Position numbers and translations under genes: made by a program
Shown here: piece after piece, positions 1 through 8,084 of the stretch
Numbering within the stretch: position 1 is the first letter of the stretch
Layout of the letters: the number at the start of each line of letters is the position of its first letter
The notes under the pieces: generated by a model
The model's input: only the letters and a program-made list of their open reading frames with translations
Told to the model about the DNA's origin: nothing
The model's database searches: none
From: JAIQFL01 sp035295745
GTDB taxonomy: Bacteria > Acidobacteriota > Terriglobia > Bryobacterales > Bryobacteraceae
NCBI GenBank assembly: GCA_035295745.1
Contig: DATGIL010000093.1
Span: forward strand, 1-64,000
Length of the DNA stretch: 64,000 bases
Direction: 5' to 3'

Positions 1-326
1 ATCCTCATTTTCGCTCCGGTTTACTCAGAGTTCTGACGAGTTCTTACCTTACTGCATCCAACCAGATTGTCAATGATCTGCGCAGTCCTCCCCGGCATCA
101 TTCTCATACCGGAAATTTCTGCAGGCCTCGAAACTTGCTCCGGCGATTTTCGCCCACGAATCTTTTACAAGCATTCAGGCGAGCCGGAAAGATTTCGATG
201 ATTGCGACCAGAACTTCGGTCTTGCTATCGGCTGACTTCAATTAGCTTAACAAAGCGATGACTCGTTGGCAAGCTTTGCAACCGAAAAAGATCCGTGAAC
301 CGGCACCAGCTACGAGGCAGAACTTC
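1..326. other. non-coding left edge
   Basis: No gene is supported in this stretch at the window edge. It lies downstream of the minus-strand mechanosensitive channel gene. The short open frames here have no recognisable protein content and overlap each other on both strands. I see no RNA gene, hairpin with a T-run or repeat. Confidence 0.5.
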
Positions 327-1427
327 CTACCTCTCCTGTGTAGATGCTCCGGATACGCGCCTGGTTTCATCCGCGATTCCATCCCCATGCAGATACAGCG
401 TTCGCGTCGGAAAAGGCATCTGAATTCCCTCCGCGCGGAAGCGCCGCAGAATGCGCTTCCGCAGTTCGTGCCGCACTCCATATTGCTGCGCAAATTCGGC
501 CACTTGAAAGCCCACCGAGAAAGAGATCCCGGAGTCGCCAAATCCCGGATCGAGCGTCACCCCCGGCGCCGGCTCCCCTAACAGTCCTGGAATCTCGCCA
601 ACACCCTTCTTCACGATCTCGAGCAGCATCTGCTCGATCCGTTCCTCGTCGGAATCATAGCTCACGCTCACCTGCAAGCTGGCGCTCATGCGCTTTTCCG
701 GCAGATAGTAGTTCGTCACGATCGCCTGCGCCAGCTTGGCGTTCGGGATGATCACCATGTTGTTGCCAAGCCCGCGAATCGTAGTGCTCCGCCACGTGAT
801 GTCGCCGACGTATCCCTCTTCGCCCGTGTTCAGCTTGATGTAATCGCCCAGCCGGATCTGCCGCGCCACCGCGATATAAAACCCCGCAAAGAGATTCGAC
901 AGCGTGTCCTGCATCGCCAGCGCCACGGCCAAACCGCCCACACCCAACGCCGTCAGCATGGGCGTGATTTCGAGCCCGAGTGCTTTGAGCAGCAGCACGA
1001 TGCCGATCAGCACCACGGTGAGCTGCGCCAGATTCTCGGTCAGCGTCGTGACCGGCAACGCTCCCGGCACCTGGTCGCCGTATAGCCGCACCACGCTGCC
1101 CGCCACCCTCACGAACATGATCGTGAACGAAACGATCCACAACACCAGCAACACGCGCGAGCCATAATCCGTAATCCGGACGGGCAACTCCGAAACTTGC
1201 AAGGCGAGATGGACAGCCAAAATCAGCGTCCAGATCAGGATCGGGCCACGCAGCGATTCCGTCAGGATCAATCCCGCGCGGCTCTTCGTGCGCGCCGTCC
1301 AGGATCGCAGGGCCCGCATCACCAAGCGGCGAACGACCCACCCGACACCCAGAATGGCCAGGAAAATCAGGCTCGGCCATACCAGTTCCATCGGGTTCTC
1401 CAGCACTATGCGCCGGATCGTTTGCAT
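327..1427 (-). CDS. MscS-family mechanosensitive ion channel
   Basis: Inner-membrane channel of the small-conductance mechanosensitive family, which releases solutes when membrane tension rises. The 366-residue product has about four hydrophobic segments in the first 150 residues. A Gly/Ala-rich pore-helix region follows near residues 158-185 (GVGGLAVALAMQDTLSNLF), then a beta domain with the family pattern GDYIKL...GYVGDITWRSTTIR...NMVIIPNAKLAQ, and an alpha/beta C-terminal cage domain. The start is the ATG preceded by GGAGGAG eight bases upstream; a TTG ten codons earlier is in frame but lies upstream of that ribosome site. It is divergent from the SIS-domain gene. Family assignment is firm; ion selectivity and gating are not visible. 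Confidence 0.93.
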   Translation of the reverse strand: MQTIRRIVLENPMELVWPSLIFLAILGVGWVVRRLVMRALRSWTARTKSRAGLILTESLRGPILIWTLILAVHLALQVSELPVRITDYGSRVLLVLWIVSFTIMFVRVAGSVVRLYGDQVPGALPVTTLTENLAQLTVVLIGIVLLLKALGLEITPMLTALGVGGLAVALAMQDTLSNLFAGFYIAVARQIRLGDYIKLNTGEEGYVGDITWRSTTIRGLGNNMVIIPNAKLAQAIVTNYYLPEKRMSASLQVSVSYDSDEERIEQMLLEIVKKGVGEIPGLLGEPAPGVTLDPGFGDSGISFSVGFQVAEFAQQYGVRHELRKRILRRFRAEGIQMPFPTRTLYLHGDGIADETRRVSGASTQER

Positions 1428-1512
1428 TTCCAAATCTCCTCCATCAGGTTCGCACAACCATGCCTTGTTGATTTGGCCTTAGGCCTATTATTTCGCTATC
1501 TTTGAATTGCAC

Positions 1513-2553
1513 ATGTCGCGAATGATTGAGGAAATCCGCCAGCAGCCGGCGGCACTCGAGCACACCCTGGCCAGCGAGCGGAAGCGCATCGAGAACTTCA
1601 AGAATCAACTGGAGAAGCGGCGCCCTCGCCTGATCGTACTGGTGGCGCGCGGCACCTCCGACAACGCCGCGCTCTTCGGCCGCTATCTGCTCGAGATCAC
1701 CACCGGGATTCCGGTTTCGCTCTGCGCGCCATCCATCTCCACCGTCTACGAAGCGCAGATCGATTATCGCGAAGCCCTGGTCGTAGCGATTTCCCAATCG
1801 GGCGAGTCCACCGACACCAACCTCGTCCTCGAACGCGCGCGCCAGCAGGGCGCGCTCACCCTCGGCATCACCAACGAAAAATCGAGCACCCTCGCCAGGC
1901 TGGCCGAGTACCTGTTGCTGGTGCATGCTGGCAAAGAGCGAAGCGTCGCTGCGACCAAGACGTACACCGGCCAGATGCTGACCCTCTATTTATTGGCGTA
2001 TGCACTCGGCGGGGGCATCCGCCTCTCCGACCTGGAGCGCCTGCCTGCCGCGGTCGAAGCCACTCTGAAGCTCGAACCCGCGGTGCAGGCCCTTTCCGAA
2101 CGCTATCGCTACATGCGCTACGCGGTGGTGGTAGGACGCGGCCTCAATTACGCCAATGCCTTCGAGTTCGCGTTGAAGTTGATGGAGACGTGCTATGTAG
2201 TCGCGGAACGCTTTTCCTCCGCCGACTTCCTGCATGGACCCATTGCGCTGGTCGAACCCAGCTTTCCGGTATTCGCCTTTGCGCCTCCGGGTCCGACCTG
2301 GCGGTCTATGGACGAGACTCTCGCCAAGTTGCAAAGCCTGCAGGCCGAAATTATAGCCGTGACCGATTCGCGGAATCGAGAGGTGGACGCCCGGGCGACC
2401 AAGGTAATCCGCCTACCCAGATCGCTTCCCGAGGTGTTGACGCCCATTCCTTACATCGTGCCCGCGCAATTGTTCGCTGCGTGCCTAGCTGCCCAAAAGG
2501 GTCTCAATCCAGACGCGCCTCGCACTCTGCACAAGGTCACGCTTACGCTGTGA
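1513..2553 (+). CDS. double-SIS-domain sugar-phosphate deaminase/isomerase (NagB-II/AgaS-like)
   Basis: Cytoplasmic protein of about 346 residues with two SIS (sugar isomerase) domains and no N-terminal glutaminase domain. It is therefore not a full GlmS; the family suggests glucosamine-6-phosphate deaminase (NagB-II) or a related aldose/ketose aminosugar isomerase. Visible motifs are ARGTSDNA and the phosphate-binding Ser-rich loop AISQSGESTDT in SIS 1, then ERSVAATKTYTGQ, and HGPIALVEPSFPV in SIS 2. The start is uncertain: TTG at 1507, ATG at 1513 and ATG at 1522 are in frame, with no strong Shine-Dalgarno sequence. No nagA or GntR regulator is adjacent, so pathway context is missing. Confidence 0.85.
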   Translation: MSRMIEEIRQQPAALEHTLASERKRIENFKNQLEKRRPRLIVLVARGTSDNAALFGRYLLEITTGIPVSLCAPSISTVYEAQIDYREALVVAISQSGESTDTNLVLERARQQGALTLGITNEKSSTLARLAEYLLLVHAGKERSVAATKTYTGQMLTLYLLAYALGGGIRLSDLERLPAAVEATLKLEPAVQALSERYRYMRYAVVVGRGLNYANAFEFALKLMETCYVVAERFSSADFLHGPIALVEPSFPVFAFAPPGPTWRSMDETLAKLQSLQAEIIAVTDSRNREVDARATKVIRLPRSLPEVLTPIPYIVPAQLFAACLAAQKGLNPDAPRTLHKVTLTL

Positions 2554-2569
2554 TCCAGACCGTCCAGCC

Positions 2570-2605
2570 TTCAGCGGTCAGCTTCACCCCAAGCTGACGG
2601 CTGAA
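2570..2605. terminator. stem-loop between convergent genes
   Basis: Inverted repeat with arms 2570-2584 and 2591-2605: 15 pairs with one mismatch around a six-base loop (CACCCC). It sits in the 75-base gap between the convergent SIS-domain and Crp/Fnr genes, where it could terminate both transcripts. There is no long T-run on either strand, so this is inferred from position and stem strength. Confidence 0.5.
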
Positions 2606-2628
2606 CGCTGCGTTCGGCCTAGCGGCAT

Positions 2629-3303
2629 TCAGGCGTTCTGCCGCAGCCACTCCCGGAAAGCATCCCGATACAGAATGATGCCCTTTCGCGAATAGCGCAA
2701 ATACCCCTGCCGCCGGAATTGATTCATGTAATGCGTCACGATCTCGCGCGATGTGCCGACGTACTGCGAAAGCAGTTCGTGAGTGAACGGGACCATGCGG
2801 ATCGATCCGTCGTCTTCCACCACGCCGAGGCGCTCCGAGAAGCGAATCAGCGATCGAGCCAGACGCCGCGCAATGTTGTCCACCGAGAAACTCTCGATGC
2901 GGTGCGTAAAATCGATCGTGCGCTGCACCAGAATCTGCAACAATGCCACCGCCAACCGCGGCCGCTTCGTGATGATGTCCTCGATCTCGGACGTGCTCCA
3001 GGTCATCAGCTTGGTGCTTTCCAAAGCTGTCGCCTGCTCCGACCGGTGGGAAAGGTTGAGAAAGGCGGACTCTCCGAAGAACTCGTCCGGTTGGTAGATG
3101 TCGACTACCACCTGGTGCCCGTCATCGGCGAGACGCGACACTTTGACCTTTCCATCGATCACCAAATAGATGCTGGTGGAGGGTTGATCCTGGTTATAGA
3201 TCATCTGCCCCTTCCGATATTCCACGATGCTGGAGCACGGAAGATGAGCCAAAGGATCTTCGAGTGGTTTCTGAGGTGCGAATACTGTGGGACTGGATGC
3301 CAT
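2629..3303 (-). CDS. Crp/Fnr-family transcriptional regulator
   Basis: DNA-binding regulator of 224 residues. It has an N-terminal cyclic-nucleotide-binding-type beta roll (about residues 20-135, with YLVIDGKVKVSR and FFGESAFLNLSHRSEQATA) and a C-terminal winged helix (about 150-220, HELLSQYVGTSREIVTHYMNQFRRQGYL). The FGE and RS residues sit where cAMP-binding proteins contact ligand phosphate, but the ligand is not proven. The Cys cluster expected for an FNR iron-sulfur sensor is absent. The start is the ATG preceded by GGAGGAG; a TTG twelve bases upstream would lie inside the ribosome site. No target gene is evident. Confidence 0.9.
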   Translation of the reverse strand: MASSPTVFAPQKPLEDPLAHLPCSSIVEYRKGQMIYNQDQPSTSIYLVIDGKVKVSRLADDGHQVVVDIYQPDEFFGESAFLNLSHRSEQATALESTKLMTWSTSEIEDIITKRPRLAVALLQILVQRTIDFTHRIESFSVDNIARRLARSLIRFSERLGVVEDDGSIRMVPFTHELLSQYVGTSREIVTHYMNQFRRQGYLRYSRKGIILYRDAFREWLRQNA

Positions 3304-3337
3304 TGTCTCCTCCAAAGACTTTTTTTAGTTTTTACCC

Positions 3338-3724
3338 TTACTTGAGTGCCTGCGGCGCACAAGTATCGCTCACCGCCTCGATGGCGCGTACCTTGAAAAG
3401 GGGGCGGCCCTCTCCCGGGTTTGAGGTCCCCCGGACAGTTACCTTGTGCCCCATATGCTTGGCGAAGCCTTCCTGTTCGAAGCCTTCTGCCTGCAGGTCT
3501 GCAATCGGTTCGAGAGTCCGATCGTCGACCATTACGTAGTGGCCATTTTGTTCATCTATGCACCCAGTCAGGGAAGCCGCGCTTTCCTTGGCCTTGGACG
3601 GCGCTGGCTTCTGATCCTGCTTTTGGTTTTCCCGCTCAGACCCGGCAGCCGAGGCCGTCAACCCCGGAATACCCCAAGCGGCGGCCAACATGAGCAACGT
3701 CAGGGGAACCAGCCGTCGATACAT
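3338..3724 (-). CDS. secreted DUF5818-type small protein
   Basis: Exported protein of 128 residues whose start ATG is preceded by GAGGTG. A signal peptide is clear (MYRRLVPLTLLMLAAAWG, probable cleavage after ASAA). A charged Lys/Gln linker follows, then a compact domain from about residue 50: SLTGCIDEQNGHYVMVDD, then HMGHKVTVRGT and a C-terminal Cys that could pair with the first. I recognise this TGC-D-GxYV-DD / GHKVTVRGT pattern as the DUF5818 type frequent in acidobacterial genomes; its function is unknown. It ends 34 bases from the Crp/Fnr start and may share its transcript. Confidence 0.75.
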   Translation of the reverse strand: MYRRLVPLTLLMLAAAWGIPGLTASAAGSERENQKQDQKPAPSKAKESAASLTGCIDEQNGHYVMVDDRTLEPIADLQAEGFEQEGFAKHMGHKVTVRGTSNPGEGRPLFKVRAIEAVSDTCAPQALK

Positions 3725-3987
3725 AGAACACCTCAAATTCCCCCTCTTTCAAGCACGTGGCGTGCCAAATAATACGTCACCCACCGGCCGCTCGCAACTT
3801 CCGGGAAACGTGATGAGTAACACTATACAAAAGGGTACGACAAAAGCCATCTGGATATAGGGTACTCCGCCGGGTGTGGAATACTTTACCGACCGAGTAT
3901 AGATTCTGCACAGGCGACGCAGGTTTCGACACCCCGAACACCTCCGAACGCCCTTAGGACTTCGACAGTGGCGGTTATGATGGAAAG

Positions 3988-6594
3988 GTGCCCGCCGCCT
4001 GGCGCTTCTTCCTGCTGCTCATAAGCTCATCGATACTCGCGGCGCAGGGATATCGCGCCCCGGCTGGCGTGCGGCCTGCACAACGCCATCCCGGCACTTC
4101 CATTCTACCCGGTGGACGAATCGTCTATCCGCTCGGAGATCAGTATGTTACCGGACCTGGAGCATTCGGTCTGGCGGTCAGCCCTTCCGGCAAAACCATC
4201 GTCACTTCCAACAGCGGACCCGGCAAAAACTCCCTCACCGTCCTCGATCGCGACCGCAACGGCCATTGGCAGGGCCGTCAACTCATTGCCCGCTCCACCG
4301 ATATGCTCGATGAATTCGACGCCGTGGACTGGAGGGGGACCTTCATGGGGCTGGTATTCGCTTCGGAACACGCAGTTTATGCATCTGAAGGCAATTCCGG
4401 CAAGGTCAGCCTGTTCGATTGGAATACCGAAAAGCGGCGCATCATCGACCTCAACCAAAAAGGATTCGACGACAGCTACACGGGGGATCTAGCTCTCGAC
4501 ATGGATCGGGGAATCCTGTACGTCGTCGATCAGGCGAACTTTCGAGTCGCGGTGATCGACACGAAGACGCGTCAGGTGGTGGCCTTCGTGAAAGTTGGGC
4601 GGCTGCCGTTTGCCCTGGCTCTCTCCCCTGACAAACAGAAGCTCTACGTCTCTAACGTCGGAATGTTCCAGTATCAGCCGATCCCTGGCACCGATCCGAA
4701 GGACGCGCGCAACACTGGTCTTCCCTTCCCCGCCTTCGGATTCCCGAGCGCCGAGTCCGCCGCCGGCTCCGACCGCGAAACCGCTAAGGGCGTCTTGAAG
4801 ATCCCAGGACTCGGCGACCCGAACGTGCCTGAGTCCAACTCGGTTTGCGTAATTGACGTGTCGACACCCGCTTCGGCGAAAGTGGTGACCTTCATCCGCA
4901 CCGGCGTCCCGGTTGGAGAGACAAGCCTGGGAGGCAGCAGCCCTTCGGGCATCCTGGCCACTGCCGAGCACGTATTTGTTTCCAACGCGAACAACGACTC
5001 CGTCACCGTCATCGATCCCAAAACGAACACCGTGTCGGGCGAAATCCCCATCCGAATCCCGGGACTGGAAGCTCTGCGGGGCGTCCTGCCGATCGGCATG
5101 GCCTATTACGAGCGGAACGGCTGGTTGCTGGTGGCGGAGGCCGGAATCAATGCTGTCGCGGTGATCGACACCCACAATAACCGCGTCCTAGGCCATCTCC
5201 CGGCGGCTTGGTTCCCGACGGCGGTGGCGATTGACCGCGACACGGTTTACGTCGCCAACGCCAAGGGACAAGGCGTCGGGCCGAATGCTCCCGGCGGTTT
5301 GCGAGGAGCGCTCCTGCTGACGCAACTCTATCAGGGAACCGTCTCCGCGTTCCCCATGCCGAAACTGGACGAACTCGCGACAGATACGTCGTTCGTCATG
5401 GAGGCCAACGGCCTTCAACCCAATCCCGCGCCTGAGACACCGCTGCCGTCTGGAATCCGGCACGTCGTGCTCATCGTGAAGGAAAGCCGGTCGTACGATC
5501 AGGTGTTTGGCGACATCTTAGACGCTTCCAACGGCACCGCCATGGGAGTCCCGGAGTATGCCCGCTTTGGGACTCGCGGCTACGTCGACGGCAAAGGCAA
5601 GCGCTTCAGTCTGAAAGACGTAAACATCACCCCCAACCAGCATGCCATCGCGCGCCGCTGGGCCTTCAGCGACAACTTCTACGCCGACGGCGATTTCAGC
5701 GTCGATGGCCACCACTGGCTCGCCGGCACCTACCCCAACGCCTGGACCGAGTCCTCCCTGCTCTCCGCCAACAGCGACCAGAAGAAGGATTTCCGCCTGG
5801 GCTCGGCGCCCGGACGTCTCCTGTTTGCGGGCATGGACGCGTCGGTCCACCCGGAAGAGATCGGCGAGGCCGGAACACTCTGGGACCATCTGGCCCGCCA
5901 CAAGATCTCCTTCTACAATTTTGGCGAAGGATTCGAGCTGGCCGGAATCGGGGAGGGCAAGGACTTCGAACCCACGGGCGCCCGCTTCCTCACCAACGTG
6001 CCCATGCCCGAGACTCTCTACCGCAATACATCGCGCCACTATCCCGGATTCAACATCCACATCTCCGACCAATACCGCGCCACCCAGTTCATTCAGGAGA
6101 TGGAGGAGAAGTACACGAAGGCAGGTGAGGAACCGCCACAGTTCCTCTTCATCCACCTGCCGAACGACTACGCCGATACCGAGCGGCCCGACGACGGCTA
6201 TCCCTACGAGGAGTCCTTCGTGATGGACAACGATTATGCAGTGGGCCGCATCCTGGAGTACCTCTCGGGCACGAAATGGTGGAAGGAGACCGCGGTCTTC
6301 ATCACCGAGGACGATGCCCAGGGCGGGACGGATCACATCGACGCACACCGCACCTTATTAATGTGCGCCGGCCCGTGGTGCAAGAAGGACTACGCCTCGC
6401 ACGTAAACACCAGCTTTCCCGGACTCCTGAAGACAATCTTTCGGCTATTCGGCATACCCCCATTGAATCTGTTCGACGCTACCGCAAGCGACTTGAGCGA
6501 TCTGCTTACTTCAGAACCGGATCCCGCGCCGTGGAAGGCGGTGGCGGTGGACAAACGGATTTTCGACCCGGCGGCAGTCCGCGACGCCAAATAG
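3988..6594 (+). CDS. beta-propeller / phosphoesterase fusion protein
   Basis: Large exported protein of 868 residues. An N-terminal signal sequence (AAWRFFLLLISSSILAAQG) leads into a YVTN-type beta-propeller covering about residues 45-440, with repeated blades such as LYVVDQANFRVAVIDT and VFVSNANNDSVTVIDP. From about residue 488 a phosphoesterase domain of the PF04185 type follows. It starts HVVLIVKESRSYDQVFGD, the counterpart of the IVQENRSFDH motif, and also contains DGHHWLAGTYPN, FIHLPNDYADTERPDDG and FITEDDAQGGTDHIDAHRT. The fusion is known in Acidobacteriota; substrates could be phosphate esters or phospholipids. The start is a GTG with only a weak upstream GGAAAG. It stands alone on the plus strand. 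Confidence 0.85.
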   Translation: MPAAWRFFLLLISSSILAAQGYRAPAGVRPAQRHPGTSILPGGRIVYPLGDQYVTGPGAFGLAVSPSGKTIVTSNSGPGKNSLTVLDRDRNGHWQGRQLIARSTDMLDEFDAVDWRGTFMGLVFASEHAVYASEGNSGKVSLFDWNTEKRRIIDLNQKGFDDSYTGDLALDMDRGILYVVDQANFRVAVIDTKTRQVVAFVKVGRLPFALALSPDKQKLYVSNVGMFQYQPIPGTDPKDARNTGLPFPAFGFPSAESAAGSDRETAKGVLKIPGLGDPNVPESNSVCVIDVSTPASAKVVTFIRTGVPVGETSLGGSSPSGILATAEHVFVSNANNDSVTVIDPKTNTVSGEIPIRIPGLEALRGVLPIGMAYYERNGWLLVAEAGINAVAVIDTHNNRVLGHLPAAWFPTAVAIDRDTVYVANAKGQGVGPNAPGGLRGALLLTQLYQGTVSAFPMPKLDELATDTSFVMEANGLQPNPAPETPLPSGIRHVVLIVKESRSYDQVFGDILDASNGTAMGVPEYARFGTRGYVDGKGKRFSLKDVNITPNQHAIARRWAFSDNFYADGDFSVDGHHWLAGTYPNAWTESSLLSANSDQKKDFRLGSAPGRLLFAGMDASVHPEEIGEAGTLWDHLARHKISFYNFGEGFELAGIGEGKDFEPTGARFLTNVPMPETLYRNTSRHYPGFNIHISDQYRATQFIQEMEEKYTKAGEEPPQFLFIHLPNDYADTERPDDGYPYEESFVMDNDYAVGRILEYLSGTKWWKETAVFITEDDAQGGTDHIDAHRTLLMCAGPWCKKDYASHVNTSFPGLLKTIFRLFGIPPLNLFDATASDLSDLLTSEPDPAPWKAVAVDKRIFDPAAVRDAK

Positions 6595-6625
6595 CGTGAG
6601 GTTCGCCAATTCGATTGCCGAGGGC

Positions 6626-7153
6626 TTACTCGCTTCGGCACTCCCTGACGCGACCTTTTCTCGATCGCCTGGTCACCTTGCGGCGAGCCGGCGATCCGGT
6701 GCGAACGGCGGGATCGAGTGGCGCGGCAGGAGGGTTGAGGAAAGTCCATTGCACTTGCACGTGGCAATCCGGGCTCACGGTCGTTTTGACAATCTTCCGC
6801 GCATCGTCCGGGTGATGCGTCTGTTTATAGACGACCAGACCGCCAATCAACTTTTCGACGTCACAAGAAGAGAATTCGCGCCACAGTAATGGGCCCATCG
6901 TCAATTCGGGCGATCGGATGAAGCGGAGATTCTGGTCGCGAAGATTGGAATCGCCGAGGGCCAGATTCCACGCGGCGCTGGCCAATCGCACGGCAACATC
7001 GGCGCCAAGTTCTGAAGGCTGAACCCCCGGATTCCTCAACAAAAGGACCGCCATGTCATTGATGATCTCGGAGAGCTTCTGCACCTCGGACTGAGGTTTC
7101 ACGACGGGACCTCGCTCTCGGCCAAAGAGGGCGTCGAACCAGTTCTTGCCCAT
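6626..7153 (-). CDS. hypothetical protein
   Basis: Unrecognised 175-residue protein, probably cytoplasmic: no signal sequence or transmembrane segment is visible. The N-terminal half is helical (SEIINDMAVLLLRNP, ADVAVRLASAAWNLALGD). The middle has SPELTMGPLLWREFSSCDVEKLIGGLVVYK and the tail is Arg-rich. I chose the internal ATG at 7153 because MGKNWFDALFGRERG reads like an authentic start; an upstream ATG adds 15 residues. It converges with the phosphoesterase gene. The middle of the protein, rather than the Arg-rich tail, looks protein-like. Confidence 0.5.
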   Translation of the reverse strand: MGKNWFDALFGRERGPVVKPQSEVQKLSEIINDMAVLLLRNPGVQPSELGADVAVRLASAAWNLALGDSNLRDQNLRFIRSPELTMGPLLWREFSSCDVEKLIGGLVVYKQTHHPDDARKIVKTTVSPDCHVQVQWTFLNPPAAPLDPAVRTGSPARRKVTRRSRKGRVRECRSE

Positions 7154-7253
7154 GCCTGAGGATAGACTAGCAAACGTCGCGAGGCGATGGTCCGCCAAAC
7201 CCGCTCCAGGTGACCGTCAATCGGATGAGGCCAGCGCCGCACTGTCAGGCCCT

Positions 7254-7664
7254 CTAAGAGGTAGCGGGCAATAGAGGCATCCATCCTAACAAACGCCAGT
7301 TCTTGCGCGATCCTGAGACATAAGCAGAATGGTCAAATGGGGCTTTGTGCAGAACCGGAATAGTGTCGACGCGACTGATGTGATCTGTCTGAAGCGGCAG
7401 CTCAGTCGCCTGTAGATCGGCCATTTGCTCCTGATAAGAACTCGAACGTAAAGGAAAACTGTCCGGGTCTTTGCGATGCTTTGGGACAACTTCAAAAAAG
7501 GAAAAGACACTGACGTAGCCCTGGTCGCAGCCTTGCAAATTCAGGTTTCGGTTTGCCTGCCATCTGCAGTTTGGAATCGCTGGCCTCGGGGTGGTAGTCG
7601 CCATTCGGCCCGCTTGAGGAGGTTTAACAGGTTTGGTCTTTGCGTAAAGGACATCGCATTCCAT
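7254..7664 (-). CDS. doubtful hypothetical protein
   Basis: A 136-residue open frame reading MECDVLYAKTKPVKPP, then LNLQGCDQGYVSVFSFFEVV and QTDHISRVDTIPVLHKAPFD. The middle looks protein-like, but codon third positions are close to half AT, unlike the strongly GC-ending neighbours. No family is recognised and no good ribosome site is present. It may be a decayed or recently acquired small gene, or chance. Confidence 0.2.
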   Translation of the reverse strand: MECDVLYAKTKPVKPPQAGRMATTTPRPAIPNCRWQANRNLNLQGCDQGYVSVFSFFEVVPKHRKDPDSFPLRSSSYQEQMADLQATELPLQTDHISRVDTIPVLHKAPFDHSAYVSGSRKNWRLLGWMPLLPATS

Positions 7665-8010
7665 ACCGCCAACTTAGTACTTGGTTTCAGAAGTCCGCCG
7701 GCGTATTGCCAGATCGCTTGCCGACGCGCGCGGCTCGCAAGCGCACGATTGCGCGAACGTATTTGGGTTGGTTACGAGCTACGACCGTGAGGGAGTGTTC
7801 TTGCGAAAATGCGAGACCGTATTTCTGAAACGGTGTACTTAGCTATTCCACTCACTGAATCGCAGACGCGGGAGTGGACATGCTTCCGGTCGAACCAGAT
7901 CCATCGCGTCTCCACACACCAAACAAGCTGGCGACGCCCGCGGTAGAGGGCCGCGACGGCGGGCGACTATCGGTCGTGGACCTCCTGACCAAACGCGGCG
8001 CCGCGGGCGG

Positions 8011-8052
8011 AATTGGCCAATTGGGCGAGGCTAACCAATTACCAGGTAATTG
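8011..8052. promoter_or_regulatory. pair of palindromes upstream of the 8085 gene
   Basis: Two inverted repeats lie 33-74 bases before the TTG start at 8085. The perfect 12-base palindrome AATTGGCCAATT is at 8011-8022. CAATTACC-A-GGTAATTG is at 8036-8052 (eight-base arms, one central base). They share the CAATT half and are good candidates for protein-binding operators, but no regulator is encoded nearby. Confidence 0.4.
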
Positions 8053-8084
8053 TGGCGTCAGCGATCACATAGAATGGAGCCGAT

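Larger units (their letters stand above)
7154..8084. other. AT-richer intergenic stretch without a firm gene
   Basis: These 930 bases are clearly less GC-rich than the flanks, and no recognisable gene lies in them. The only open frame with some protein-like character is the minus-strand one listed at 7254-7664. Two palindromes lie near its right end (8011-8052). It could be decayed coding sequence or a regulatory spacer. Confidence 0.45.

Noticed and set aside
1475..1485. Short palindrome GGCCTTAGGCC between the divergent MscS and SIS genes
   Set aside because: At 11 bases it is too short and GC-rich to separate from chance, and no regulator is nearby.
5518..6348. 276-residue minus-strand open frame
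   Set aside because: It is Gly/Val-rich and antisense to the conserved phosphoesterase domain.
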